NCBI RefSeq assembly: GCF_018343695.1
Contig: NZ_JAGYPJ010000001.1
Coordinates: 1 to 64,000 of the forward strand
Reading direction: 5' to 3'
DNA length: 64,000 nt
Source: Lederbergia citrisecunda
Lineage (GTDB): Bacteria; Bacillota; Bacilli; Bacillales; Bacillaceae_C
Shown piece after piece: positions 1-7,761 of the stretch; positions within the stretch are counted from its first letter, which is position 1; each line of letters opens with the position of its first letter. Both the position numbers and the translations under genes were made by a program. A model generated the notes under the pieces. The model did not search any database and was not told where the DNA came from. It was given only the letters and a program-made list of their open reading frames with translations.

Positions 1-110
1 CCATCGCGCAAGCGAGTAAGATCCCTGAAAGATGATCAGGTTGATAGGTCCGGTGTGGAAGTGTGGCGACACATGGAGCTGACGGATACTAATCGATCGA
101 GGACTTAATC
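1..110 (+). rRNA. rrl: 23S ribosomal RNA, 3' end (partial)
   Basis: The first 110 bases match the conserved 3' end of Bacillales 23S rRNA, including the segment GACGGATACTAATCGATCGA followed by GGACTTAATC. The gene enters from the left edge, so only its last part is visible. The 3' boundary near 110 is inferred from where the conserved sequence stops. A 5S gene follows about 75 bases later, the usual 23S-5S arrangement of an rrn operon. Confidence 0.95.
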
Positions 111-184
111 AACAAACAATCAAGTTTTGGTTTGCTTTCTCTATATCTGGTTTTGAGGGAATGAATCCCTTTGTAACATACATG

Positions 185-300
<116 letters not shown>

Positions 301-304
301 AATC

Positions 305-333
305 AAAGACATCCATAGTGGGTGTCTTTTTTG
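305..333 (+). terminator. Intrinsic terminator of the rrn operon
   Basis: AAAGACATCC can pair with GGGTGTCTTT (one G-U pair) and is followed by a T run. The same hairpin recurs at 588-616 and 871-899 within the repeats. The last version at 1154-1182 has a perfect stem, AAAGACATCC/GGATGTCTTT. Confidence 0.8.
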
Positions 334-507
334 TTTATTAAAAAGTACCGAAGGTACAGAAGAAAAGAAACCGAAATGATGTTAGCGAGGATCAGGAGGA
401 CCAAGAAGATCGAGGAATCAAGAGAGTGAGACTCGGAATGGGCTACGCCCATGAGAATCGAACGAGTGCAGATGACGAAGAGATTCGCCGGTCATCATGA
501 TCCGCAG

Positions 508-583
508 CCCGAACACGGAAGTTAAGCTCGCGCGCCGATGGTAGTAAGGGGCTTCCCCTTGCAAGAGCAGGACGTTGCCAGGC
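508..583 (+). pseudogene. 5S rRNA 3' fragment, repeat copy 1
   Basis: This copy matches bases 223-300 of the intact 5S gene except that CTCTTCAGCGCC has become CTCGCGCGCC. The 5' part of a normal 5S is absent or unrecognisable, so helix I cannot close and helix II pairing is lost. It is therefore a 5S pseudogene rather than a working RNA. Confidence 0.75.
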
Positions 584-790
584 AATCAAAGACATCCATA
601 GTGGGTGTCTTTTTTGTTTATTAAAAAGTACCGAAGGTACAGAAGAAAAGAAACCGAAATGATGTTAGCGAGGATCAGGAGGACCAAGAAGATCGAGGAA
701 TCAAGAGAGAGAGACTCGGAATGGGCTACGCCCATGAGAATCGAACGAGTGCAGATGACGAAGAGATTCGCCGGTCATCATGATCCGCAG

Positions 791-866
791 CCCGAACACG
801 GAAGTTAAGCTCGCGCGCCGATGGTAGTAAGGGGCTTCCCCTTGCAAGAGCAGGACGTTGCCAGGC
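791..866 (+). pseudogene. 5S rRNA 3' fragment, repeat copy 2
   Basis: Identical in reading to copy 1 and exactly 283 bases downstream. It has the same CTCGCGCGCC change and the same missing 5' half, and a terminator hairpin follows at 871. Confidence 0.75.
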
Positions 867-1073
867 AATCAAAGACATCCATAGTGGGTGTCTTTTTTGT
901 TTATTAAAAAGTACCGAAGGTACAGAAGAAAAGAAACCGAAATGATGTTAGCGAGGATCAGGAGGACCAAGAAGATCGAGGAATCAAGAGAGTGAGACTC
1001 GGAATGGGCTACGCCCATGAGAATCGAACGAGTGCAGATGACGAAGAGATTCGCCGGTCATCATGATCCGCAG

Positions 1074-1149
1074 CCCGAACACGGAAGTTAAGCTCGCGCG
1101 CCGATGGTAGTAAGGGGCTTCCCCTTGCAAGAGCAGGACGTTGCCAGGC
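1074..1149 (+). pseudogene. 5S rRNA 3' fragment, repeat copy 3
   Basis: Third copy, again displaced by 283 bases. The terminator after it (1154-1182) differs from those of the other copies, which marks the right boundary of the amplified block. Confidence 0.75.
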
Positions 1150-1305
1150 AATCAAAGACATCCAATAGCGGATGTCTTTTTTGTTTTTCAAAGCTTTAAC
1201 CTTTATGTAACTATTTTTAACCAATCCGCAACGATTGCCCTCTTCAAATTGTTTATGATGTGTATAGAAAGAAAAAAACAATAAAAAAAGAAAGAGGGAT
1301 TTGTA

Positions 1306-1785
1306 ATGGAAATGGGGATGTCAGTAAAGAAATCATCATGGGTCATCGCGGTGATCACAGCACTTGCACTAATGTTTTCATCATTGTTTAGCTTGAATGC
1401 GGATGCGGCAGCACAGACAAATGGAGATAAGGTTGTAGCCTATGCACAGACATTGAAAGGGAAGCCGTTTAAATGGGGTGGAACAACGACAAAAGGATTT
1501 GATGCTTCTGGATTTACTCAATATGTGTATGCAAAAAGTGTAAAGGTTACTTTACCGCGTACGAGTGCTGATCAATTTAAAAAAGGTAAAGATGTTAAGT
1601 TGAAAGATCTTAAGATAGGGGATTTAGTATTCTACAAAACAAACGGGAAGTCAGTATCATTTGTCGGAATTTATGTAGGGAAGCAACAATTTATTAGTGC
1701 AACATCCAATGGTGTTAAAGTTCAATCCATGAACACTACTTATTGGAAAAACCAGTACGTTGGTGCAAAAAGAATCGTAAACTAA
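1306..1785 (+). CDS. Secreted NlpC/P60-fold protein lacking all catalytic residues
   Basis: 159 residues: a signal peptide (about 1-36, ending in ALA-type residues DAAA) and then one NlpC/P60 domain recognisable by WGGTTTKGFD, LPRTSADQ, GDLVFY and VGIYVG. Active members use Cys-His-His (GFDCSGF, SHVGIY, FIHASS). Here the Cys is Ala67 (GFDASGF), the first His is Phe119 (SFVGIY) and the second is Ser131 (FISATS). The fold appears kept while peptidoglycan hydrolysis should be impossible, so a binding, inhibitory or structural role at the wall is inferred. The start at 1306 has AGAGGG upstream; M3 and M5 are alternative starts. It stands alone between the rRNA repeats and a small membrane ORF. 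Confidence 0.88.
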   Translation: MEMGMSVKKSSWVIAVITALALMFSSLFSLNADAAAQTNGDKVVAYAQTLKGKPFKWGGTTTKGFDASGFTQYVYAKSVKVTLPRTSADQFKKGKDVKLKDLKIGDLVFYKTNGKSVSFVGIYVGKQQFISATSNGVKVQSMNTTYWKNQYVGAKRIVN

Positions 1786-1809
1786 AATAACTTTTCGGGA
1801 GAGTCTACC

Positions 1810-1923
1810 ATGAAATGGGCAAAGATAAAGGAATTTATTCACTTTCTGATCTATTTACTTGTGGCGGTTTGCCTTTTCGGGTTAGTTACTCTCCTCGTTG
1901 TCTTTATCTTTATCCATTTCTGA
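1810..1923 (+). CDS. Small single-pass membrane protein (37 aa)
   Basis: A 37-codon ORF starting MKWAKIKEFIHF, followed by one hydrophobic segment (about residues 11-35) and ending FIFIHF. GGGAGAG lies seven bases before the ATG. It begins 24 bases after the dead NlpC/P60 gene and is followed at once by a terminator, so the two are probably co-transcribed. I do not recognise the family. A small partner or holin-like peptide is possible but unproven. Spacing, ribosome site and terminator support a real gene. Confidence 0.6.
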   Translation: MKWAKIKEFIHFLIYLLVAVCLFGLVTLLVVFIFIHF

Positions 1924-1924
1924 T

Positions 1925-1957
1925 CTTCGTAGTAAATAAACTACGGAGATTTTTTTT
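1925..1957 (+). terminator. Intrinsic terminator
   Basis: CTTCGTAGT pairs with ACTACGGAG around a short loop, followed by eight or more T residues. It ends the unit formed by the NlpC/P60 pseudoenzyme and the 37-residue membrane protein. The stretch from here to about 2275 is AT-rich and shows no gene. Confidence 0.85.
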
Positions 1958-2279
1958 GGTTGCAGGGTAAATCCCCTTGAGTATCGTATAATGGATTTCA
2001 CTACTTATATAGGTACCGTTACTCCTCGTATACAATTCCAATTCCAATATAAGTGAAGCTAAATCTAATATTATAATTAATTCTCGTTCAAACTTTAATC
2101 TATAAATTGATGCTTTTCGAGCGTTTCCATAAGGATTTGCGCTTCTTCCTTAAAAACGAAGGAGAAAATGGTAAAAAGAATGTATATTATGAATATCTTC
2201 CATTATTGACCAATACCATAATGAAAGATAAAATTAAGTTATCCATTAATTAACATTTTTGGAGGTGAATTTATTAAAT

Positions 2280-2293
2280 AGTAAGCGCTTTCA
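2280..2293 (+). promoter_or_regulatory. cre-like site (CcpA operator)
   Basis: AGTAAGCGCTTTCA differs at one position from the catabolite-responsive pattern TGNAANCGNTTNCA. It sits 26 bases before the GTG start of the mannanase gene. That fits carbon catabolite repression of a polysaccharide-degrading enzyme. Confidence 0.6.
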
Positions 2294-2318
2294 AATAAAA
2301 AAGAGGGAGGGTTTTAAA

Positions 2319-4061
2319 GTGAAGTTACTTAAAACAAATGAGATTTTTAGAAAGGCGAAAGCACTTTTCTTAGTTATCACTTTATCGTTTACCTTACTCC
2401 CTTCATCCTCACCTAGTGCTAGTGCAGATGAATTTTTGATGATTTATGAAGCGGAGGAAGCGCAGCTTTCTGGTTTAACGGTTGAAAAAAAATTGAGTGG
2501 ATTTTCTGGCAACGGATATGTGACTGGCTTTACGAATGATACGGGTTCTGTAACATTTACTGTCGAGGTTTCTTCCACTGCACTGTATAAATTAACAGTC
2601 GGATATGCAACTCCTTATGGTTATAAGAAATCTAATCTTCTTGTAAATGGAGTTGGGCAAGGGGAGGTTGAATTTGTAGAGGTTCCGGGATTTGCAGAAG
2701 CTCCTGCTGGAAGTATTTTGTTAAATGAAGGTTCCAATACAATCACGCTTGAAAAGGGATGGGGATGGTATGTCATCGATTATATAAAAATTGAACCTAC
2801 TGAAAATCCTGATCAGCATCAAGTAGTAAAAGAGTTAATAAATCCGAATGCTACGAAGGAAGCTGTGTCTTTACTTAGTTTTCTCGTAGATCATTATGGG
2901 AAAAATATTTTGTCTGGCCAACAAGTATATCCAAATGACAACTTAATCGATGTTCAGTTTATTTATCAACAAACTGGAAAAAAACCAGCAGTTTTAGGGC
3001 TAGACTTTATTGATAATTCTCCGTCGAGAGTAGAGAGAGGTACCTCTGCTGATGAGGTGAAGGTTGCAATTGACTGGTGGAATAATGAAGGCGGTATCGC
3101 TGCTTTTACATGGCATTGGAATGCTCCTAAAGATTTGATTGATCAACCGGGGAAAGAATGGTGGAGAGGATTTTATACAGATTCCACTACTTTTGACCTT
3201 CAATATGCACTCAATCATCCGGATTCTGAGGATTATCAGTTGCTCTTTCGTGATATAGATGCCATTTCAGCTGAACTGAAAAAATTGCAGGATGCGAATG
3301 TGCCAGTACTTTGGAGACCATTGCACGAAGCTGAAGGTGGTTGGTTCTGGTGGGGCGCAAAAGGACCTGAGCCAGCAAAAGAATTGTGGAAAATTATGTA
3401 CGATCGAATGACCAATTATCACAAGCTTAATAATCTTATTTGGGTTTGGAATTCCGTATCGCCTGAATGGTATCCTGGCGATGAATATGTAGACATCGTT
3501 AGTTACGATTCTTACCCAGGGAATTATAATTATGCACCGATAAGTAACTATTTTGAGAGATTGGTAGAACTTGTGGATAATAAAAAGCTTATTGCCATGG
3601 CTGAGAACGGGCCGATTCCTGATCCAGATTTATTGCCGCTGTATCACGCCAATTGGAGCTGGTTCAGTACATGGAATGGGAGTGTCTTAAGAGATCAAAA
3701 TACGATAGATCATTTGAAAAAAGTGTATAGCCATGACTATGTGTTGACGTTAGATGAATTACCTAATCTAAAAACATATTTATCGGATAGTGTTTCAACA
3801 CAATTTACACAATTAGATGATTCCATTAATCGCTTTTCAGCAGATGGTCAATTAGGTAAACCGATTGTTTCGCAGCTGTCGAATGACTTAAGACAAGCCG
3901 AAAAACATTTTCAAAAAGGACAGTTTAAACAGGCAATTAAAAAACTTGAGGACATAAAAAAAAGTTTAGATAATCCGGGGCAACAGAAGAACATTGAACA
4001 TGATGCAAAACGATTCCTAAAGGTTAATACGAATGTATTAATACTCTCCTTAAAAGAATAA
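2319..4061 (+). CDS. Secreted GH26 beta-mannanase with CBM35-like domain
   Basis: The GTG at 2319 follows GAGGGAGG by eight bases, giving 580 residues. An in-frame TTG at 2259 is less likely because it would put the cre-like site inside the gene. Order: signal peptide (1-36), CBM35-like beta-sandwich (about 42-160, starting IYEAEEAQL), GH26 catalytic domain (about 170-500) and a short helical tail. The likely acid/base is Glu337 in HEAEGGW and the likely nucleophile Glu429 in MAENGP, as in GH26 retaining endo-mannanases. It should hydrolyse beta-1,4-mannans outside the cell. No sugar transporter lies beside it, so uptake genes must be elsewhere. Confidence 0.88.
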   Translation: MKLLKTNEIFRKAKALFLVITLSFTLLPSSSPSASADEFLMIYEAEEAQLSGLTVEKKLSGFSGNGYVTGFTNDTGSVTFTVEVSSTALYKLTVGYATPYGYKKSNLLVNGVGQGEVEFVEVPGFAEAPAGSILLNEGSNTITLEKGWGWYVIDYIKIEPTENPDQHQVVKELINPNATKEAVSLLSFLVDHYGKNILSGQQVYPNDNLIDVQFIYQQTGKKPAVLGLDFIDNSPSRVERGTSADEVKVAIDWWNNEGGIAAFTWHWNAPKDLIDQPGKEWWRGFYTDSTTFDLQYALNHPDSEDYQLLFRDIDAISAELKKLQDANVPVLWRPLHEAEGGWFWWGAKGPEPAKELWKIMYDRMTNYHKLNNLIWVWNSVSPEWYPGDEYVDIVSYDSYPGNYNYAPISNYFERLVELVDNKKLIAMAENGPIPDPDLLPLYHANWSWFSTWNGSVLRDQNTIDHLKKVYSHDYVLTLDELPNLKTYLSDSVSTQFTQLDDSINRFSADGQLGKPIVSQLSNDLRQAEKHFQKGQFKQAIKKLEDIKKSLDNPGQQKNIEHDAKRFLKVNTNVLILSLKE

Positions 4062-4069
4062 GATCATCT

Positions 4070-4102
4070 AGCTTCCCTTCTTAATTAAGGGAAGCTTTTC
4101 AT
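4070..4102 (+). terminator. Intrinsic terminator after the mannanase
   Basis: AGCTTCCCTT and AAGGGAAGCT form a perfect ten-base stem, followed by TTTCAT. It lies nine bases after the mannanase stop codon. Confidence 0.8.
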
Positions 4103-4202
4103 ATTTAACCATGCTTTTGTAAAAAAGATTTTCCTCCGAAATTGTATGTTCTCCACTACTTAAGGGTAATGGATATAGAGAACATATATTGGAGGAAGAT
4201 GC

Positions 4203-4742
4203 ATGTTGGAAAATAGTTATGTTATGATTGCCATTATTTTATCAATTAACGTCATCTATGTATCGTTTTTTACAATAAGAATGATTTTGACCTTAAAAGG
4301 TTATCGATATATTGCGGCTTTTATTAGTATGATTGAAGTGATTATATATGTTGTTGGGCTAGGGCTTGTTCTTGATAACCTCAATCAAATTCAAAATTTA
4401 ATTGCATATGCGGTCGGTTACGGGATTGGTGTAATTGTCGGGACGAAAATTGAGGAAAAAATGGCTCTTGGTTATATAATGGTGAATGTGATAACGAAGG
4501 AATATGATCGCGATCTTCCAAAACAATTGAGAAATGAAGGGTATGGCGTGACGAGTTGGGCCGCTCAAGGTCTTGAGGGGGACCGTATGGCGCTTGAAGT
4601 ATTAACGTCAAGAAAAATGGAGCTGCGATTATATCAAAAAATAAAGGAACTCGATCCAAAAGCATTTATTATTGCATATGAACCAAAAACGATTCATGGA
4701 GGGTTTTGGGTGAAAGCTGTGAAGAAAGGGAAATCTGGATGA
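4203..4742 (+). CDS. yebE: YebE-like membrane protein (DUF2179/DUF5698)
   Basis: 179 residues with three N-terminal membrane segments (about 5-28, 36-59 and 65-82), followed by a soluble C-terminal domain of the DUF2179 type (about 95-175). GGAGGA precedes the ATG. In B. subtilis the homologue lies in the same place, before yebG and the purine operon. Its molecular function is not established. The last codons overlap the yebG start as ATGA, so the two are translationally coupled. Confidence 0.85.
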   Translation: MLENSYVMIAIILSINVIYVSFFTIRMILTLKGYRYIAAFISMIEVIIYVVGLGLVLDNLNQIQNLIAYAVGYGIGVIVGTKIEEKMALGYIMVNVITKEYDRDLPKQLRNEGYGVTSWAAQGLEGDRMALEVLTSRKMELRLYQKIKELDPKAFIIAYEPKTIHGGFWVKAVKKGKSG

Positions 4743-4927
4743 AAAAAGAATTTGAAGTGATGGAAAACGAAACAATAATTGACTGTTTAAATCGGATGGA
4801 AAAAGAAGGATATCGAGTTATTAAACGGACTGAAAAACCAATTTTTAAAGAGGAGACTCATCAAGGGAAAACAAATTACATACCAATTGCTCGAAAAATA
4901 ATTTTCCAAGGAATAAAAGACTCCTAA
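4739..4927 (+). CDS. yebG: YebG-like NETI-motif protein
   Basis: The ATG at 4739 overlaps the yebE stop (ATGA) and gives 62 residues with the diagnostic NETI segment ([15 protein letters not shown]). An in-frame ATG at 4706 inside yebE would add eleven residues unlike the family. The protein is small and cytosolic, of unknown function, and conserved beside purE in Bacillales. It ends just before the PurR operator. Confidence 0.8.
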   Translation: MKKEFEVMENETIIDCLNRMEKEGYRVIKRTEKPIFKEETHQGKTNYIPIARKIIFQGIKDS

Positions 4928-4930
4928 ACA

Positions 4931-4964
4931 CGAACATTCGGATTTTGCGGTTAAAAAATGTTCG
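4931..4964 (+). promoter_or_regulatory. PurR operator (paired PurBoxes)
   Basis: CGAACATT (4931-4938) and its inverted partner AATGTTCG (4957-4964) are separated by 18 bases, the arrangement of Bacillus PurR control regions. They lie just upstream of the purE promoter. PurR should repress the operon when PRPP is low and adenine nucleotides are plentiful. Confidence 0.82.
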
Positions 4965-4972
4965 ATTTTTGA

Positions 4973-5001
4973 TTGACTCGCATTCTTTTCTTTGTTAAGA
5001 T
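4973..5001 (+). promoter_or_regulatory. Sigma-A promoter of the purine operon
   Basis: TTGACT (4973-4978) and TAAGAT (4996-5001) are separated by 17 bases. Transcription would begin near 5008, just before the riboswitch aptamer. Confidence 0.75.
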
Positions 5002-5015
5002 GAAATAGTAATAAA

Positions 5016-5088
5016 AGCCTCGTATATCATGGGAATATGGCCCATAAGTCTCTACCCGATTACCTTAAATAATTGGACTATGAGGAAA
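5016..5088 (+). ncRNA. Purine riboswitch aptamer, guanine type
   Basis: The aptamer shows P1 (CCTCGTA with TATGAGG), P2 around ATGGGAATATGGCCCAT, P3 around CCGATTA/TAATTGG and the junction sequence ACTATGAG. The key junction base is C, as in guanine/hypoxanthine-sensing members, rather than the U of adenine sensors. It lies between the promoter and purE with a terminator after it, so ligand binding should switch transcription off. Confidence 0.92.
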
Positions 5089-5137
5089 GTGGAATTTGGG
5101 AAGCATTTGTGTGCTTTTTTCAAATGCGTTTTTAATA

Positions 5138-5193
5138 CCCGGATGAGCTGCTTTCTTTTGAAGAAAAGCAGTTTATCCGGATTTTTTATTTTA
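5138..5193 (+). terminator. Riboswitch-controlled terminator before purE
   Basis: CCGGATGAGCTGCTTTC pairs with the downstream arm ending GCAGTTTATCCGG, followed by ATTTTTTATTTT. It is the expression platform of the purine riboswitch, 20-30 bases before the purE ribosome site. Confidence 0.88.
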
Positions 5194-5210
5194 TAGACGG
5201 AGGGATTTAC

Positions 5211-5699
5211 ATGAACACCGAAGTCGGGATTATTATGGGAAGTACGTCCGATTGGGAGACGATGAAACACGCTTGTGACATATTGGATGAATTGCAAATT
5301 CCTTATGAAAAGAAAGTAGTGTCTGCGCATCGGACACCAGATTTAATGTTTGAATATGCGGAAACCGCAAAAGAGCGTGGATTAAAAGTTATCATTGCGG
5401 GTGCTGGAGGTGCAGCGCATCTACCTGGTATGGTTGCGGCTAAAACAATTGTACCTGTCATCGGTGTGCCTGTTGAATCTAAAACATTAAAGGGTCTAGA
5501 TTCGTTATTATCCATTGTCCAAATGCCAGGTGGTGTGCCAGTTGCGACGGTTGCCATTGGAAAAGCTGGTGCTACCAATGCGGGATTGCTTGCTGCTCAA
5601 ATTATTGCGATTGAAAATAGTACAGTAGCGGATCGTCTTGAAAAAAGAAGAAATGATTTAAAAGAAAAAGTACTAGAAAGCAGTGATCAGCTTGTCTAA
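5211..5699 (+). CDS. purE: N5-carboxyaminoimidazole ribonucleotide mutase
   Basis: 162 residues, normal for class I PurE. It converts N5-CAIR to CAIR after PurK. GSTSDWE (10-16), SAHRTPD (38-44, with the catalytic His40) and the glycine-rich [12 protein letters not shown] are all present. The start has CGGAGGG upstream. It is the first gene of the purine operon, and its 3' end overlaps the purK start. Confidence 0.97.
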   Translation: MNTEVGIIMGSTSDWETMKHACDILDELQIPYEKKVVSAHRTPDLMFEYAETAKERGLKVIIAGAGGAAHLPGMVAAKTIVPVIGVPVESKTLKGLDSLLSIVQMPGGVPVATVAIGKAGATNAGLLAAQIIAIENSTVADRLEKRRNDLKEKVLESSDQLV

Positions 5700-6831
5700 A
5701 AATTTAATTAGGCCTGGACAAACGATTGGGATCATTGGTGGGGGGCAACTTGGACAAATGATGACTTTTTCAGCAAAAGAAGCTGGATTTAAAGTTGTTG
5801 TATTGGAACCCACTCATAATTCGCCTGCTGGACAAGTGGCGGATGAACAAATTGTAGCTGCGTATGATGATCGCCAAGCACTATTACAATTAGCAGAAAA
5901 AAGCGATGTTGTTACATATGAATTTGAAAATATAGATTATGAAGCATTGGATTGGCTTATGAATAAAGCGTATATTCCGCAAGGTGCGGAGTTAATCAGA
6001 ATCACGCAAGATCGGATTTTGGAAAAGCAAGCTTTGACGGATGCAGGCGTTGACGTTGCTCCATATGCCGTAATTAATAGTTTAGAAGATTTAGAGGATG
6101 GAATAAGGGGAATCGGTATCCCATCTGTTTTGAAAACATCTCGTGGGGGTTACGACGGGAAAGGGCAGTACGTTATAAAAAATGAGCAAGACATTGAAAA
6201 AGCAGCGGAGCTTTTAAAAAATGGACCGTGTGTCCTTGAAGCATGGATCCCTTTTGAAAAAGAAATATCTGTTGTTATGACGAGAAGTACGTCTGGCGAA
6301 TTGAGTTATTTTCCGGTAGGCGAAAATATTCACGTCAATAATATTTTGCATCAAACGATTGCTCCAGCACGTGTTACAGAAAATGTGAAAATGAAAGTGT
6401 CTGAATTGGCGCATAAAATTGCCGATCAACTTGGTTTGATAGGTACATTGGCGGTCGAGTTGTTCTTAACAGAAGATGAAAAAATCTATGTAAATGAACT
6501 GGCGCCACGTCCACATAACTCAGGCCATTATACGATTGAAGCTTGCAATCTTTCACAGTTTGATCAACATATTCGTGCAGTTTGCGGTTGGCCGCTACAA
6601 AACGTGAAGCTTTTACAAAAAGCCATTATGGTCAATGTTTTAGGACAGCATGTAGATGGGGTAGTAGATGAAATTTTGAAACGCCCTGATTGGTCGATAC
6701 ATTTTTACGGAAAAGAAGAAGCGAAACATAATCGTAAAATGGGTCATGTGACTGTGCTGACTAATGATATAGAGGAAACGTTAGAGGATTTACACCAAAC
6801 TAAAATCTGGAGGAGACATGATTATGTATAA
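5683..6831 (+). CDS. purK: N5-carboxyaminoimidazole ribonucleotide synthase
   Basis: An ATP-grasp enzyme that carboxylates AIR with bicarbonate and [15 protein letters not shown] near the N-terminus and [17 protein letters not shown] (metal/ATP site and signature) are clear, and the length is typical. The start is GTG at 5683 or TTG at 5692; the latter gives MSKN, closer to the family. It overlaps purE by 17 bases. In B. subtilis purB and purC come next. Here the very next gene is purS, whose ribosome site lies in the end of purK. Confidence 0.96.
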   Translation: MISLSKNLIRPGQTIGIIGGGQLGQMMTFSAKEAGFKVVVLEPTHNSPAGQVADEQIVAAYDDRQALLQLAEKSDVVTYEFENIDYEALDWLMNKAYIPQGAELIRITQDRILEKQALTDAGVDVAPYAVINSLEDLEDGIRGIGIPSVLKTSRGGYDGKGQYVIKNEQDIEKAAELLKNGPCVLEAWIPFEKEISVVMTRSTSGELSYFPVGENIHVNNILHQTIAPARVTENVKMKVSELAHKIADQLGLIGTLAVELFLTEDEKIYVNELAPRPHNSGHYTIEACNLSQFDQHIRAVCGWPLQNVKLLQKAIMVNVLGQHVDGVVDEILKRPDWSIHFYGKEEAKHNRKMGHVTVLTNDIEETLEDLHQTKIWRRHDYV

Positions 6832-7078
6832 AGTAAAAGTATTCGTAACATTGAAGGAAAGTGTAATTGATCCACAAGGTTCTGCAGCGACAAAAGCACT
6901 ACAAAAATTAGATTTCCCTGAAGTTCAAGACGTTCGAGTTGGTAAATATATTGAGCTGAAACTTGAAAAAACAGATAAAGATATCGAAGTAACGGTTCAC
7001 AACATTTGTAAAGGGCTCCTCGTTAATAAAGAAGTTGAGGATTATCGCTTTGAAATTGAGGAGGTTGTTGCTCAGTGA
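6824..7078 (+). CDS. purS: Phosphoribosylformylglycinamidine synthase subunit PurS
   Basis: 84 residues starting MYKVKVFV, the usual length and N-terminus of PurS. The ATG at 6824 is nine bases after GGAGGA (6809-6814), while an ATG at 6818 is only three bases away and is disfavoured. PurS helps dock PurQ on PurL in the three-part FGAM synthase. It overlaps both neighbours by a few bases. Confidence 0.95.
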   Translation: MYKVKVFVTLKESVIDPQGSAATKALQKLDFPEVQDVRVGKYIELKLEKTDKDIEVTVHNICKGLLVNKEVEDYRFEIEEVVAQ

Positions 7079-7761
7079 AATTCGCTGTCGTCGTTTTCCC
7101 CGGAACAAGCTGTGAAGTCGATACGTATGACGTCATCAAAAATAAATTGAATGAAGAAGTGCAATATGTGAATCACTTAAATGAAAGCTTAGATGAATAT
7201 GATTGTGTTGTGATTCCTGGAGGAGCTTCTTATGGAGATGCGGTTCGTCCAGGTGCAATTGCTAATATGCAGCCAGTAATGAAAGCTGTAAAAAAGGCTG
7301 CTGAATCTGGAAAGTTAGTATTCGGAATCGGCAATGGTTTTCAAATTTTGCTAGAGGCGGGCTTGTTGCCAGGTGCGATGTTAAAAAACAAAAATCTTAA
7401 GTTCATTTGTAAGCCTACCCAAATAAAAGTGGAAAATAACGACACTGCCTTTACGTTTGCCTTTGAAAAAGGTGAAGAAATTAGCGTTCCAATTGCTCAT
7501 GGTAAAGGGAACTATTATTGTGATGAAGCAACTCTTGCACAATTAAAAACGAATAATCAAATTGTTTTATCTTATACATCAGAAAATCTAAATGGAAGTA
7601 TCGAAAACATTGCAGGCATTACGAATAAAGAAGGAAATGTTCTTGGTATGATGCCTCATCCTGAACGTGCAGTAGATTCATTGTTTGGTAGCGAGGATGG
7701 TCTTAAAATCTTTCAATCGATCGTAAGAAACTGGAGGGAATCACATGCAACAAACGCTTGA
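7075..7761 (+). CDS. purQ: FGAM synthase glutaminase subunit PurQ, nucleophile Cys replaced by Gly
   Basis: 228 residues of the class I glutamine amidotransferase fold, with PHPERA supplying the catalytic His and Glu. The nucleophile elbow, normally G-(I/V)-C-NGFQ with Cys86, reads GIGNGFQ: residue 86 is Gly (GGC, one base from TGC). The preceding loop also differs from the usual GGFSYGDYLRCGA, reading [13 protein letters not shown]. The rest aligns well with Bacillus PurQ and the frame is intact. As read, the subunit cannot form the glutamyl thioester. It may be only a scaffold for ammonia-driven synthesis, another protein may supply ammonia, or the base may be a sequencing error. Confidence 0.95.
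   Translation: MKFAVVVFPGTSCEVDTYDVIKNKLNEEVQYVNHLNESLDEYDCVVIPGGASYGDAVRPGAIANMQPVMKAVKKAAESGKLVFGIGNGFQILLEAGLLPGAMLKNKNLKFICKPTQIKVENNDTAFTFAFEKGEEISVPIAHGKGNYYCDEATLAQLKTNNQIVLSYTSENLNGSIENIAGITNKEGNVLGMMPHPERAVDSLFGSEDGLKIFQSIVRNWRESHATNA

Larger units (their letters stand above)
301..1149 (+). repeat. Three tandem 283-bp repeats, each with a 5S 3' fragment
   Basis: Units run 301-583, 584-866 and 867-1149, with exactly 283 bases between equivalent points. Each holds the 5S-type terminator, about 170 bases of spacer, then the last 76 bases of a 5S gene ending GTTGCCAGGC. The only difference I noticed is GAGAGTGAGA versus GAGAGAGAGA in the middle copy. Near-identity points to recent amplification by unequal crossing-over at the rrn terminus. 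An assembly artefact in an rRNA region is the main alternative. No tRNA or protein gene is visible inside. Confidence 0.93.

Noticed and set aside
5016..5088. Adenine-type reading of the purine riboswitch
   Set aside because: The specificity position in the ACTATG junction is C, which indicates guanine or hypoxanthine.
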